A DNA stretch of 64,000 nucleotides from Chitinophagaceae bacterium (GTDB taxonomy: Bacteria > Bacteroidota > Bacteroidia > Chitinophagales > Chitinophagaceae): contig JADJVB010000005.1 of assembly GCA_016710745.1 (NCBI GenBank), positions 434,001 to 498,000 on the forward strand. Direction: 5' to 3'. How positions within the stretch are numbered: the stretch's first letter is position 1; each line of letters opens with the position of its first letter. This document shows positions 1-8,304 of this stretch, piece by piece. The position numbers and the translations under genes are program-made. The notes beneath the pieces were generated by a model. That model ran no database searches. It was not told the origin of the DNA and worked only from the letters and a program-made list of their open reading frames with translations.

Positions 1-315
1 ATAGTTGTGGCACAAAAACAGCAGCCCGTTAAAGCACCTAATTTTAATCCACTCATCCAGCCATCGCCACGTATGCCAAGCCGTTCGGCTAAAATAGCGA
101 TCGCAATGGCCTGAACAATCATCATGATCAGCGAGCCGCCAAACATAACAGCCATTCCTTTTTTAGCATCAGGTGCATTTGGATCGATATTTAAATAAGC
201 CAGCCATTTTTTTACAAAAAGTAATGGCGAATACCAGAGTGCGCCCACTACGAAATAAGCCAGAGCGGCAATAGCAATAGCTCCCCAGTTTAAATAATCA
301 AATAGGTTTGTCATG
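1..315 (-). CDS. DUF1761 family membrane protein (C-terminus outside window)
   Basis: The ATG lies at 315 and the frame stays open to the window edge, so only the first 105 residues are visible. The N-terminus reads NWGAIAIAALAYFVVGALWY, followed by SPLLF and KKW. This hydrophobic helix with a WYSPLLF motif is the hallmark of DUF1761 integral membrane proteins, whose function is unknown. A second hydrophobic helix (MFGGSLIMMIVQAIAIAIL) follows. No operon partner is visible: the next gene is on the same strand but 105 bp away. The family call is from recognition of the motif; the role is not known. Confidence 0.75.
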
Positions 316-419
316 TTTAAACGTTTTGGTTAAAGGATAGGGAAAAATACAAAATATTTTTTACCTGCAACTATAAACGCTTTATTTAAAAATATTCAAA
401 TACCGGTTTTAATAAGCGG

Positions 420-1325
420 TCACCTTACGGTATCGCTATCCCAATGCCGGATCATATCAGCAATGCTTTTATCCACTGCTTTTTCAAGAAAACCAGGCAA
501 TTGCTCATCGTTAAGAATTTCCTTTTGGGTTTTTAATGCATCCCATAATTTTTTACATACTTCTTTGCCAACTGAGTCATAAATACCTGCAGCCGCAGTG
601 TGCCAGCGGCACTGGTACCAGCCATAATTTTTTGGGTGCTGCTGGCCGATCTCGTGATACCGTTCATGAACGTCCTGCAGCTTTGTGTATTTAAATTCCC
701 TGGCCCCACCCGCTACTACCATTCGGGGAAACAGGGTTAGCGCCGGTAATAACTCCGGTTCATTTTCAGCTATATAGGTATGCAGCAAAATATTACAGAA
801 CAATTCTCCCATCCACATACGTTGCATCGTAAGCTCATTCTGGATATGAAAAGCATGGCCCAGTTCATGAATTGCCAGCAGGTCAAAAAAAGCCTGCATA
901 CTTAACTGACCTTCCCCGTTTGTATACGCTGTTTGAATAGGTTCCCTGAGCTCATTGGGTAATTGGTTCGGTGGGGGTAAAAAACTTTTCCAGAAGGGGT
1001 TGTCTTCTGCTGCCACGATCAGCCGGTTATTCTTATCATCATAGTGGGGCATACCATATACCATACCTGAAGTATAAACCTTCCAGTCTGTTTCATTCAA
1101 AACAAACAAAATTACGTTTGGCTTAAACCCGAGCATTTGCCGGTGATAGGCCATGGCTTTCTCAATACGCAGGGCTGTTATTTCAGCCCTTTTTTTATGT
1201 CCTGAACTGTAGTAGACCGGGAAATCATGGTCCTTCAACTGATTCAGTGAATCAGTTGACTGTGCGCTTGCTGACTGTGCAAATATTAATGGGATTAGCA
1301 AGGAAATGATAAATAATCGTTTCAT
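420..1325 (-). CDS. secreted HExxH metalloprotease-like protein
   Basis: 301 residues with a clear signal peptide (MKRLFIISLLIPLIFAQSASAQ), so it is exported. Residues 153-157 are HELGH inside the context LLAIHELGHAFH, which is a zinc-binding HExxH motif. A glutamate at about residue 174 (WMGELF) sits at a spacing suitable for the third ligand, as in gluzincins. I do not recognise a named peptidase family. The protein may be an active metallopeptidase or a relative that has kept only the fold. It stands alone between the DUF1761 gene and the AraC regulator, both on the same strand but with gaps of roughly 65-105 bp. No substrate can be inferred. Confidence 0.7.
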   Translation of the reverse strand: MKRLFIISLLIPLIFAQSASAQSTDSLNQLKDHDFPVYYSSGHKKRAEITALRIEKAMAYHRQMLGFKPNVILFVLNETDWKVYTSGMVYGMPHYDDKNNRLIVAAEDNPFWKSFLPPPNQLPNELREPIQTAYTNGEGQLSMQAFFDLLAIHELGHAFHIQNELTMQRMWMGELFCNILLHTYIAENEPELLPALTLFPRMVVAGGAREFKYTKLQDVHERYHEIGQQHPKNYGWYQCRWHTAAAGIYDSVGKEVCKKLWDALKTQKEILNDEQLPGFLEKAVDKSIADMIRHWDSDTVR

Positions 1326-1389
1326 GATGGCTTATTTTTTAAGCAAATTTCGACCATCGAACAGGGGATAAATAGTACAAAAGCGACAA

Positions 1390-2214
1390 TTATAGCCTCA
1401 TCGCGGCCTGCATACGTACGGGGACGGTTTCCAGTTCTTTTTCAATAATGCCAGGTGACACACCTGCAAATTCTTTAAAGTCGCGGATAAAATGAGCTTG
1501 ATCAAAGTACCCACATTCGTGGGCAATACTGGTCCAACTGGCCAGTGGAAAATTTTCACGCAAACGATATGCTTTCGAAAAGCGGGCCAGCCTGGCAAAT
1601 ACCTTGGGTGGTATACCTATGCGCTCTTTACTTATCCTTTCAAACTGGCGAAGGCTGAGGCAAGCCAGCGAAGCGATCTGCTCTATCGGCACGTTTCCAC
1701 TCAATCGTAAAAGTTCCAGCATGGCCTGATCGAAAGGCAATGCCCTTTTTAAAAGCTTCACTTTCATAAGCAGGAACTGTTCAATCACATCTTTTATCTC
1801 ATCAAAACTGCCGGCCTCCTGTAACCTGTTGTTTATATGCTGCATTTCGTTTCCAAAAACATCCGCCGCATCATAACTGCCATCTATCATTTCATGCATG
1901 GAAATCCCAAGTAAACGGTACATACCTCCCGGGTGAAAACCCACACGTACAGCCTTATGGCTTCTGCCGATATCCAATGCAACACGGGATGACTGCAACC
2001 CCACCACCACACTTCGTGGCTGTAGTATAAAGCCGGTGTGCCCCTCTTTCCGCACTTTTATCCGGTCATCGATGTAAAAGAAAAGCGAATGTTGCGGCGT
2101 AGGCGGGTAGCAAACAACAACCCGTTCACCGGTATTCATTTCTGCGTGTACAACCATAATGCAGTTAATGAATTCCTGCAACAAAACATGGGGTGTGTAA
2201 AACTTTGTCTGCAA
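1390..2214 (-). CDS. AraC-family transcriptional regulator
   Basis: 274 residues. The C-terminal third (about 165-265) holds two helix-turn-helix units of the AraC/XylS type: IEQIASLACLSLRQFERI, then SIAHECGYFDQAHFIRDFK, ending in FAGVSPG, which is the canonical AraC signature order. The N-terminal part (KFYTPHVLLQEFINCIM) resembles the DUF6597-type sensory domain common in Bacteroidota. The frame opens with a TTG codon, and no ATG is found upstream before the alignment with family N-termini would begin, so TTG is accepted here. The ligand and targets are unknown. The adjacent gene at 2305-2784 is on the same strand upstream and could be a partner or target. Confidence 0.9.
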   Translation of the reverse strand: MQTKFYTPHVLLQEFINCIMVVHAEMNTGERVVVCYPPTPQHSLFFYIDDRIKVRKEGHTGFILQPRSVVVGLQSSRVALDIGRSHKAVRVGFHPGGMYRLLGISMHEMIDGSYDAADVFGNEMQHINNRLQEAGSFDEIKDVIEQFLLMKVKLLKRALPFDQAMLELLRLSGNVPIEQIASLACLSLRQFERISKERIGIPPKVFARLARFSKAYRLRENFPLASWTSIAHECGYFDQAHFIRDFKEFAGVSPGIIEKELETVPVRMQAAMRL

Positions 2215-2304
2215 ATAATGACTTTTTAATGCTGATATAATAGATTTTATATCTCAGCATAGATTTATAGGTTCCGCAACTTTGAAGCCGGCACGCATTT
2301 CAGT

Positions 2305-2784
2305 TTATAAAGACTTTGTCTCCATAAATTTAGTCAAATTCTTCCTTGCCCCGTTCTGTATCTTTCTTTGAAAAAACCGGTTCCAGCCGAGCAGCCAGCC
2401 CATAAAACCAATGGCTTGTTTACTCCATTTGTGTAAACTGAAAGCGTCGCTATGTTCGGCGATTTTCCCATCAGCAAACCGCATATTCGCTTTTATTTTA
2501 TTGACAACTTTTTTTCCCGTTTTTGAAAAAGTATAGGTTGCCACCCATTCACAAGTACTGTATTCTTCATCCAGGTGCTGTATATTGGAATAGGTTAAAG
2601 AGAAATCCTTTGCATTTTTACATAGCATCTCCCACATCGCCCTAACCTCATTTCCTCTTAATAAACCAAATACCGGGTCAAAAAATACGATATCACCGGC
2701 ATAACAGTTGTTCATACCTGTATGATCCAGTTTTTGGAACGAAGTATAGAATTTATTGATGAGCTCATCCCGATTAGTGGTCAT
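2305..2784 (-). CDS. NTF2-like / SnoaL-like protein
   Basis: 159 residues starting at the ATG at 2784; two more codons upstream give only a TTG start, which I reject. The pattern NKFYTSFQKLDHTGMNNCY, then DIVFFDPVFG and VRAMWEML, is the usual opening of SnoaL-like NTF2-fold proteins. These include ketosteroid isomerase-like enzymes and non-enzymatic ligand-binding members. The segment ATYTFSKTGKKVVNKI forms the expected beta sheet. Fold assignment is good. The activity cannot be read from sequence, because this fold serves isomerases, cyclases and binding proteins alike. It is transcribed away from the CocE-type hydrolase at 2829, with a 44-bp shared upstream region. Confidence 0.75.
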   Translation of the reverse strand: MTTNRDELINKFYTSFQKLDHTGMNNCYAGDIVFFDPVFGLLRGNEVRAMWEMLCKNAKDFSLTYSNIQHLDEEYSTCEWVATYTFSKTGKKVVNKIKANMRFADGKIAEHSDAFSLHKWSKQAIGFMGWLLGWNRFFQRKIQNGARKNLTKFMETKSL

Positions 2785-2828
2785 AAACAATTAAGTTTCG
2801 CTAAATTTAACACTCAAATAATTATGAA

Positions 2829-4796
2829 ATGAAAAAATATTTCCTGCTGCTTTGTTTTTCTGCATTACTGGTAACCGGTTTAAGGGCTCAAGACAATGAT
2901 CTGGCCTGGGTTAAAGAAAATTATTACAAGGTCGAAAAAATGGTGCCCATGCGTGATGGTATGAAACTGTTTACTGCCTTTTATATTCCTAAAGACAGCT
3001 CGGTAAAACATCCGATCCTGATGAACCGCACCCCCTATTCCAGTTCGCCTTACGGAGTGGATAAATTTAATCCCCGTTTATACGAATCCTACTGGATCAA
3101 TTACCTGAAAGCAGGATACATAATCGCCATACAGGATGTACGGGGTAAATATATGAGTGAAGGTGAATATGTGGATGTTCGTCCCTTTATCCAGAATAAA
3201 AAAGGAAAACAATTCGACGAAGCCAGTGACACCTATGACGCCATCGACTGGATGATCAACAACATACCCGGCAACAATAAGCGAGTTGGTGTTTTTGGTA
3301 TTTCCTACCCTGGGTTTTATGCAACCATGGCGGCACTAAGTGGTCATCCCGCATTAAAAGCGGTTAGCCCGCAGGCGCCGGTTACCGATTGGTTCATGGG
3401 CGACGATTTTCACCACAACGGGGCATTTATGTTAATGGATGGATTTAACTTTTACAGCGGCTTTGGTAAACCCCGGCCCAGGCCAACGACGGAGAACAGC
3501 CGGGGTTATGACATCCCCTCGCAAGACAATTATGATTTTTATTTGAAGACCGGTGCATTAAAAAATTTCAGTAAGATCATGGGCGACAGCATTGCCTTCT
3601 GGACCGACCTGATGGAGCATGGCAATTATGATGACTGGTGGAAGGCCCGGAATCCACGCAACTTTGTAACCAATATTCAACCAGCTATCCTGGTTGTTGG
3701 TGGCACATTTGATGCCGAAGATTGTTTTGGCGCCTGGAATTTGTACAAAGCCATTGAAACAAAAAACAGCAATACGGATAACCGTTTAGTTATGGGCCCC
3801 TGGTTTCATGGAGGCTGGGGAGGCCGAAGTGAAGGTGACTATCTGGGTAATGTGCGATTTGAACAAAAAACCAGCGAATACTATCAGCAGGAAATTGAGA
3901 TCCCTTTCTTCAATTTTTATTTGAAGCTTGCAGGCACGGTTAGTGATATTGCTGAAGCCACTATTTTCTTTACCGGCGAAAATCAATGGAGAAAACTAAA
4001 AGAATGGCCGGCAAAGAACCTGCAGTATAAAGCCCTGTATTTGAAACCCTCAGGTAAAACCATTTTGGTTACCAGTGCAGCTGATAGCGTAAGGCAGGCC
4101 ATGCTGATTGCGCTGGAAGATGTGAAAACTGCCTGGAAAAACAGCGGTAGTTTTAAAAAAACAGAACCCTTCACCGAATACATCAGCGATCCGGCACACC
4201 CGGTGCCTTATACGGAAGATGTTGGCTTACGCAGAACCAGGGAGTATATGATCGACGACCAACGCTTCGCCAGCCGAAGGCCCGATGTATTGACTTTCAG
4301 CACGGAGGCATTGGAAGAAGATTTAACACTGGGCGGCCCCGTTATTGCTGATCTGTTGGTTAGCCTGTCTACCACCGATGCTGATTTTGTGGTTAAACTG
4401 ATTGATGTTTTTCCGAACAATTTTTGGTACAATTCCAAAGTACCTAAAGACCTGGAGAACAAACCCGCTTACCCGATGGGCGGCTACCAGATGCTGGTAC
4501 GCGGCGAAATTATGAGAGGGAAATTCCGTAACAGTTTTTCAACACCCGAAACCTTTATACCCAATAAAGTAACAGAAGTAAAGTATACATTGCCCGATGT
4601 GGCGCATACTTTCAAAAAGGGACATAAGCTGATGATTCAGATCCAGAGCAGCTGGTTTCCGCTGGCCGACAGGAACCCTCAGCAGTTCATGGATATTTAT
4701 AAAGCCAATGATGAGGATTTTCAGAAATCAACCATCAGGATCTACCATGATGCAGAGCACGCGAGTAAGATTTTTTTACCTGTTCTGAAGAATTAA
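2829..4796 (+). CDS. CocE/NonD family (S15-type) secreted hydrolase
   Basis: 655 residues with a signal peptide (KKYFLLLCFSALLVTGLRAQ). The nucleophile elbow is GISYPG with Ser159, preceded by YDAIDWMINN, the standard layout of X-Pro dipeptidyl-peptidase (S15)/CocE alpha/beta hydrolases. The later segment GTFDAEDCFGAW supplies the acid region and PWFHGGW the catalytic histidine. The C-terminal third is the jelly-roll domain of the family (LTLGGPVIADLLVSLSTTDAD). Members hydrolyse acyl bonds in esters or amides such as cephalosporin side chains, cocaine or N-terminal dipeptides; the substrate here is unknown. The stop is one base before the ATG of the hexosaminidase gene, so the two are likely cotranscribed. 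Confidence 0.92.
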   Translation: MKKYFLLLCFSALLVTGLRAQDNDLAWVKENYYKVEKMVPMRDGMKLFTAFYIPKDSSVKHPILMNRTPYSSSPYGVDKFNPRLYESYWINYLKAGYIIAIQDVRGKYMSEGEYVDVRPFIQNKKGKQFDEASDTYDAIDWMINNIPGNNKRVGVFGISYPGFYATMAALSGHPALKAVSPQAPVTDWFMGDDFHHNGAFMLMDGFNFYSGFGKPRPRPTTENSRGYDIPSQDNYDFYLKTGALKNFSKIMGDSIAFWTDLMEHGNYDDWWKARNPRNFVTNIQPAILVVGGTFDAEDCFGAWNLYKAIETKNSNTDNRLVMGPWFHGGWGGRSEGDYLGNVRFEQKTSEYYQQEIEIPFFNFYLKLAGTVSDIAEATIFFTGENQWRKLKEWPAKNLQYKALYLKPSGKTILVTSAADSVRQAMLIALEDVKTAWKNSGSFKKTEPFTEYISDPAHPVPYTEDVGLRRTREYMIDDQRFASRRPDVLTFSTEALEEDLTLGGPVIADLLVSLSTTDADFVVKLIDVFPNNFWYNSKVPKDLENKPAYPMGGYQMLVRGEIMRGKFRNSFSTPETFIPNKVTEVKYTLPDVAHTFKKGHKLMIQIQSSWFPLADRNPQQFMDIYKANDEDFQKSTIRIYHDAEHASKIFLPVLKN

Positions 4797-4797
4797 T

Positions 4798-7127
4798 ATG
4801 AAGCATGTATTTTCAATTTTATTGTTGTTCAATGGCTGTATTGTCTTCGCACAAAACCAGGTTAACCTGGTGCCGGTACCGGCAGAAGTGACCTTATCGC
4901 CAGGTTCCTATTCGTTCGGCAAGGAAGTAAAAATATCCTGTAATTTTCCTAAACAGGAAAATGAGCCTTTTATTATCTATTTGAAAAAAGAGTTGGAAAA
5001 AGATATGGTGCGGTGGTTTATTTCACAGGTGCCAATAACGCAGCCGACATTGCTTTTAAGAACCAGCGAATGCCTACATCGGGCAAACCGGCTTATCAAC
5101 TTGATATAAACAAATTGGGGGTAACCGTTACCAGTAATTTTGATGAGCCTGCTTTCAACGCTATACAAACTTTGTTTCAACTGATTCGGATTGATACCAA
5201 CAAACAAATGCAAATTCCATTTGCAAAAATATTCGATCATGCCCGTTTTGATTACCGCGGTATGCACCTGGATGTTGCCCGTCATTTCTTCCCGGTTTCT
5301 TTCATCAAAAAATATATCGATTATTTAGCGGCTTATAAATTCAATACATTTCACTGGCATTTAACCGACGATCAGGGCTGGCGGATAGACATAAAAAAAT
5401 ACCCGGAGCTGACAAAAACCGGCGCCTGGCGAAACGGCAGCATTGTTGGCCGCTATCCCGGAAAAGGCAACGACAATAAGCCTTACGGGGGGTTTTATAC
5501 GGAGGCAGAAATAAAAGAAGTGGTTCAATATGCCAAAGAAAGATATATTAATGTGATACCCGAGATTGAAATGCCCGGCCACAGCAGTGCAGCTATAGCA
5601 GCCTATCGATGGCTGAGCTGCTTTCCCGAAAAGCCTACGGAGATACCTGCCAACATGATCTCGCATAATAGTATTGATGAACAAAAGAATGGCCGGATAA
5701 AACTGGTACAGGAAACCTGGGGCGTGTTTGATGATGTTTTTTGCGCGGGAAAGGATTCAACTTTTAAATTTTTAGAAGATGTGATCGATGAAGTAACGGA
5801 ATTATTTCCTTCAAAATATTTTCACCTGGGTGCCGATGAATGCCCCAAAACGCATTGGAAAATCTGCCCTGCCTGCCAAAAGAGAATGCGGGACAATAAC
5901 CTGAAAGACGAACACGAATTGCAAAGCTGGTTTGTACAACGTATTGAAAAGTACCTGAACAGCAAGGGCAAAACGATGATCGGCTGGGATGAGATTTTGG
6001 AAGGAGGCCTGGCGCCCAAAGCCGTAGTGATGAGCTGGCGGGGCGAGGCTGGTGGCATTGAAGCGGCCAAACAAAAACACGCCGTGATCATGACACCCGG
6101 CAACCCGGTTTATTTTGATCATAGCCAAAGTAAAAACGAAGATAGTGTTACTATTGGAGGATATAACCCCATTGAAGCGGTTTATGATTACGAGCCCATT
6201 CCCAAAGAACTCAATGCCGACGAAGGAAAATATATCCTGGGCGCGCAGGCCAATATGTGGAGCGAATACTTAGCATACCCAAGTAAAGTTGAGTATATGC
6301 TTTTCCCCCGGATAGTGGCGCTGAGCGAGGTTTTATGGAGCCCGAAAGAAAAACGTGATTGGAAAGATTTTGAAAGAAGATTACCGGGAGTTTTTGAGAG
6401 GTTGGATAAAGAAAAAATTAATTATAGTAAGGCATATTATGATTTAGTGGCTACCGTTTTACCTACAGAAAATTATCAGGGAATTTTATTTGATTTAAAA
6501 AGCAAAAATCCAAATGAGACAATCTTTGTACACGGTGGTGACAATGTTTTTCCATACACCAGTCCGCTCGTTATAAATAAAAGTCAAACAATAAATGCGA
6601 CTCTCGGCGACAACAAATCTCAGCTATGGCAAAAATTTGTTTTCAACAAAGCCACCGGCAAAAAAATAAACATCATCACCGAACCTTCCAAATCTTATCC
6701 CGGCAACGGCGCATTCACCTTGGTTGATGGAATACAAAATGAAAAAGGACTGGCCAAATCATCCGAATTCCTGGGTTTCAGCGGAACGAACCTCGATGCT
6801 ACCATTGACCTGGGTAAAAACATGGATGTGTCAAATATTACCCTGCATGTATTGAAGATGGAAGGAAGCTGGATCTACTTACCGGGCCAGGTAGAAGTTA
6901 CTTATATCCCTTATCATGATCCGGCAGGTATAAGTCCCGATATTCCTATTGAAATGGTTACAGCTACTATTAACCCCAACGAGGACCTGAATAAGATTGA
7001 AATTAAAAAAGAAAAGTTATGCCGGTATATTCATCTGGTGGCCAAAAACTACGGTTCCATCCCTGCCGGAAAGCCCGGCGCCGGTAACCCCGCCTGGTTA
7101 TTTGTGGATGAGATTGAAGTGCATTGA
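4798..7127 (+). CDS. GH20 beta-N-acetylhexosaminidase, frameshifted
   Basis: A glycoside hydrolase family 20 exo-enzyme that removes terminal GlcNAc or GalNAc residues from chitin- or glycan-derived oligosaccharides. The signal peptide is MKHVFSILLLFNGCIVFAQ. The catalytic barrel carries the paired acids in YFHLGADECPK, and FHWHLTDDQGWR marks its start. The C-terminal part includes a sheet domain ending near 7127. The reading frame changes once: residues 1 to about 67 are in the frame starting at 4798, the rest is in the frame that begins downstream. Adding one A to the A5 run at 4997-5001 gives ELEKRYGAVVYFTG and an intact 776-residue protein. No correctly phased -1 slippery heptamer is present. 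I treat it as one gene with an indel (assembly error or a real lesion). Confidence 0.88.
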
Positions 7128-7159
7128 GTGTCAGGCCGCTAAGAAAAGTGCTGACTTAC

Positions 7160-7226
7160 TTAAACCTTTAATTACAGTTTTACTCCTAAACCATAACACT
7201 GACGGAAGCGGCCAGACACATAAACA
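7160..7226. repeat. left-end repeat of RAYT element, copy 1
   Basis: 67 bp, matching 7984-8050 at about 62 of 67 positions. It ends in the GGCCAGACACAT inverted-repeat arm that faces the transposase gene. Confidence 0.8.
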
Positions 7227-7280
7227 AAGCAATTTCATAAAAAATAGTTGTATTTTTATTTCACACAATTCTACCCTACC

Positions 7281-7898
7281 ATGCATTTTGAATCCGGACA
7301 AATCTATCATGTTTACAATCGGGGAAACGATAAACAACCGATTTTTTTTACCGAAGCGAATTATTTCTTTTTTCTTAATAAGATAAAAGCAGAATGGAAA
7401 AAAAATTGCGATATACTTTGTTACTGTTTAATGCCAAATCATTTTCATTTTATGATGGTTCCAAATGACGAAGGGTGTAAATATATTATTCTGGCCGGCA
7501 AGCAAACTCATTTGCAGAACCTTTCTAAAACGATTGGTAAGACATTAAGTTCTTATACCCAGGCAATTAATATCCAAAACAAAACTTCGGGCAATCTTTT
7601 TCAAAAAAAATCAAAAGCGAAATTATTAACCGGAGATTCAGAATCAGTGAATAGCATTGAAATCCATGATTATTTACTAACCTGTTTTCATTATGTTCAT
7701 CAAAACCCTCTTTTGGCCAATTTAGTAAAGCATTTAAAAGGCTGGCCTTTTTCTTCTTACAATGATTATTATAACCAGCGCAGTGGTAATATTTGCAATA
7801 AAACTTTAGCCTATAAAATGCTGGCATTGTCTGAAATTGACTTTGAAAAAGAGGTAATTAAAGACTTAGATAAAAAATTAATCGACAGACTTTTTTGA
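7281..7898 (+). CDS. REP-associated tyrosine transposase (Y1/HUH, IS200-like)
   Basis: 205 residues from the ATG at 7281; a longer reading from 7248 exists but the family starts near FESGQIYHVYNRG. This opening motif, the HUH pair in LMPNHFHFMM and the later HYVHQNP(L)LANLV segment are typical of RAYT proteins. These use an active-site tyrosine to nick and join single-stranded DNA at hairpin-forming repeats. The tyrosine is probably in the SYTQAINIQNK region, where SSYTQAIN occupies the usual place. It is full length and looks intact. Flanking repeats with inverted arms support it being a resident element. It is AT-richer than its neighbours, fitting horizontal acquisition. Confidence 0.9.
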   Translation: MHFESGQIYHVYNRGNDKQPIFFTEANYFFFLNKIKAEWKKNCDILCYCLMPNHFHFMMVPNDEGCKYIILAGKQTHLQNLSKTIGKTLSSYTQAINIQNKTSGNLFQKKSKAKLLTGDSESVNSIEIHDYLLTCFHYVHQNPLLANLVKHLKGWPFSSYNDYYNQRSGNICNKTLAYKMLALSEIDFEKEVIKDLDKKLIDRLF

Positions 7899-7900
7899 AA

Positions 7901-7984
7901 ATGTGTCTGGCCACTGATTTGTCTTTTTAAAGCTGGCACCTAATTAATATCATGCTTACGTCTATTGCCGAAGCTTTTCTTAGT
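7901..7984. repeat. right-end repeat of RAYT element, copy 1
   Basis: 84 bp starting with ATGTGTCTGGCC immediately after the transposase stop, matching 8082-8165 at about 77 of 84 positions. It contains a degenerate hairpin (GCTT...AAGC) near its 3' end. Confidence 0.8.
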
Positions 7985-8165
7985 TAAACCTTTAATTACA
8001 GTTTTACTCCTAAACTCTAACACCGACAGAAGCGGTCAGACACATAAACACGACAGCAATTTTATACTTCATTGCCAAAATATGTATCTGGCCACTGATT
8101 TGTCTTTTTAAAGCTGGCACCTAATTAATATCATGCTTGGGTATATTGCCCAAGCTTCTCGTAGT
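7984..8165. repeat. non-autonomous (deleted) RAYT-type copy
   Basis: A left-end copy (7984-8050) and a right-end copy (8082-8165) directly follow the full element with only about 31 bp between them and no transposase gene. The right end has a perfect hairpin, GCTTGGG at 8135-8141 with CCCAAGC at 8149-8155. This stretch and the following leader (8166-8304) hold no gene that I can support. Confidence 0.7.
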
Positions 8166-8235
8166 GGCCTGATACGGAAAACAGCTCCCAAATTCACTTA
8201 ACTAAATATAGCATAGCGTATTGCAAAGTTTTTAT

Positions 8236-8251
8236 TTTAACATATGTTAAA
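8236..8251. promoter_or_regulatory. 16-bp perfect palindrome upstream of adhesin gene
   Basis: TTTAACATATGTTAAA is its own reverse complement and lies about 54 bp before the adhesin start, a plausible operator position. It could equally be chance in AT-rich DNA. No regulator is identified. Confidence 0.35.
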
Positions 8252-8304
8252 TTCAATAGAATATAATTACCTTCAAAGGCCTAAAATTTAAAACTACACT
8301 TTGC

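Larger units (their letters stand above)
7128..8175. mobile_element. RAYT (REP-associated transposase) element plus internally deleted tandem copy
   Basis: The block begins one base after the hexosaminidase stop and is bounded by an imperfect 13-bp inverted repeat, 7128-7140 and 8163-8175 (11 of 13 matching). Inside are a Y1-type transposase gene and two copies each of a left end (7160-7226 and 7984-8050) and a right end (7901-7984 and 8082-8165). A perfect 12-bp inverted repeat, GGCCAGACACAT at 7210-7221 and ATGTGTCTGGCC at 7901-7912, encloses the gene. In the second copy the corresponding ends are only 36 bp apart, with nothing between them. This is the layout of an autonomous element followed by its non-autonomous derivative. 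Confidence 0.75.

Noticed and set aside
2829..2840. Cotranscription of the CocE-type hydrolase with the NTF2-like gene
   Set aside because: They lie on opposite strands with a 44-bp divergent gap.
4984..5003. Programmed -1 frameshifting in the GH20 gene at A-rich heptamers
   Set aside because: The A runs are not in the phase needed for an X-XXY-YYZ slippery site, and one extra A restores the frame; an indel is simpler.
6997..7386. Open frame overlapping the GH20 end and the RAYT left end
   Set aside because: It is the alternative frame of a real gene and of repeat DNA, with no recognisable domain.
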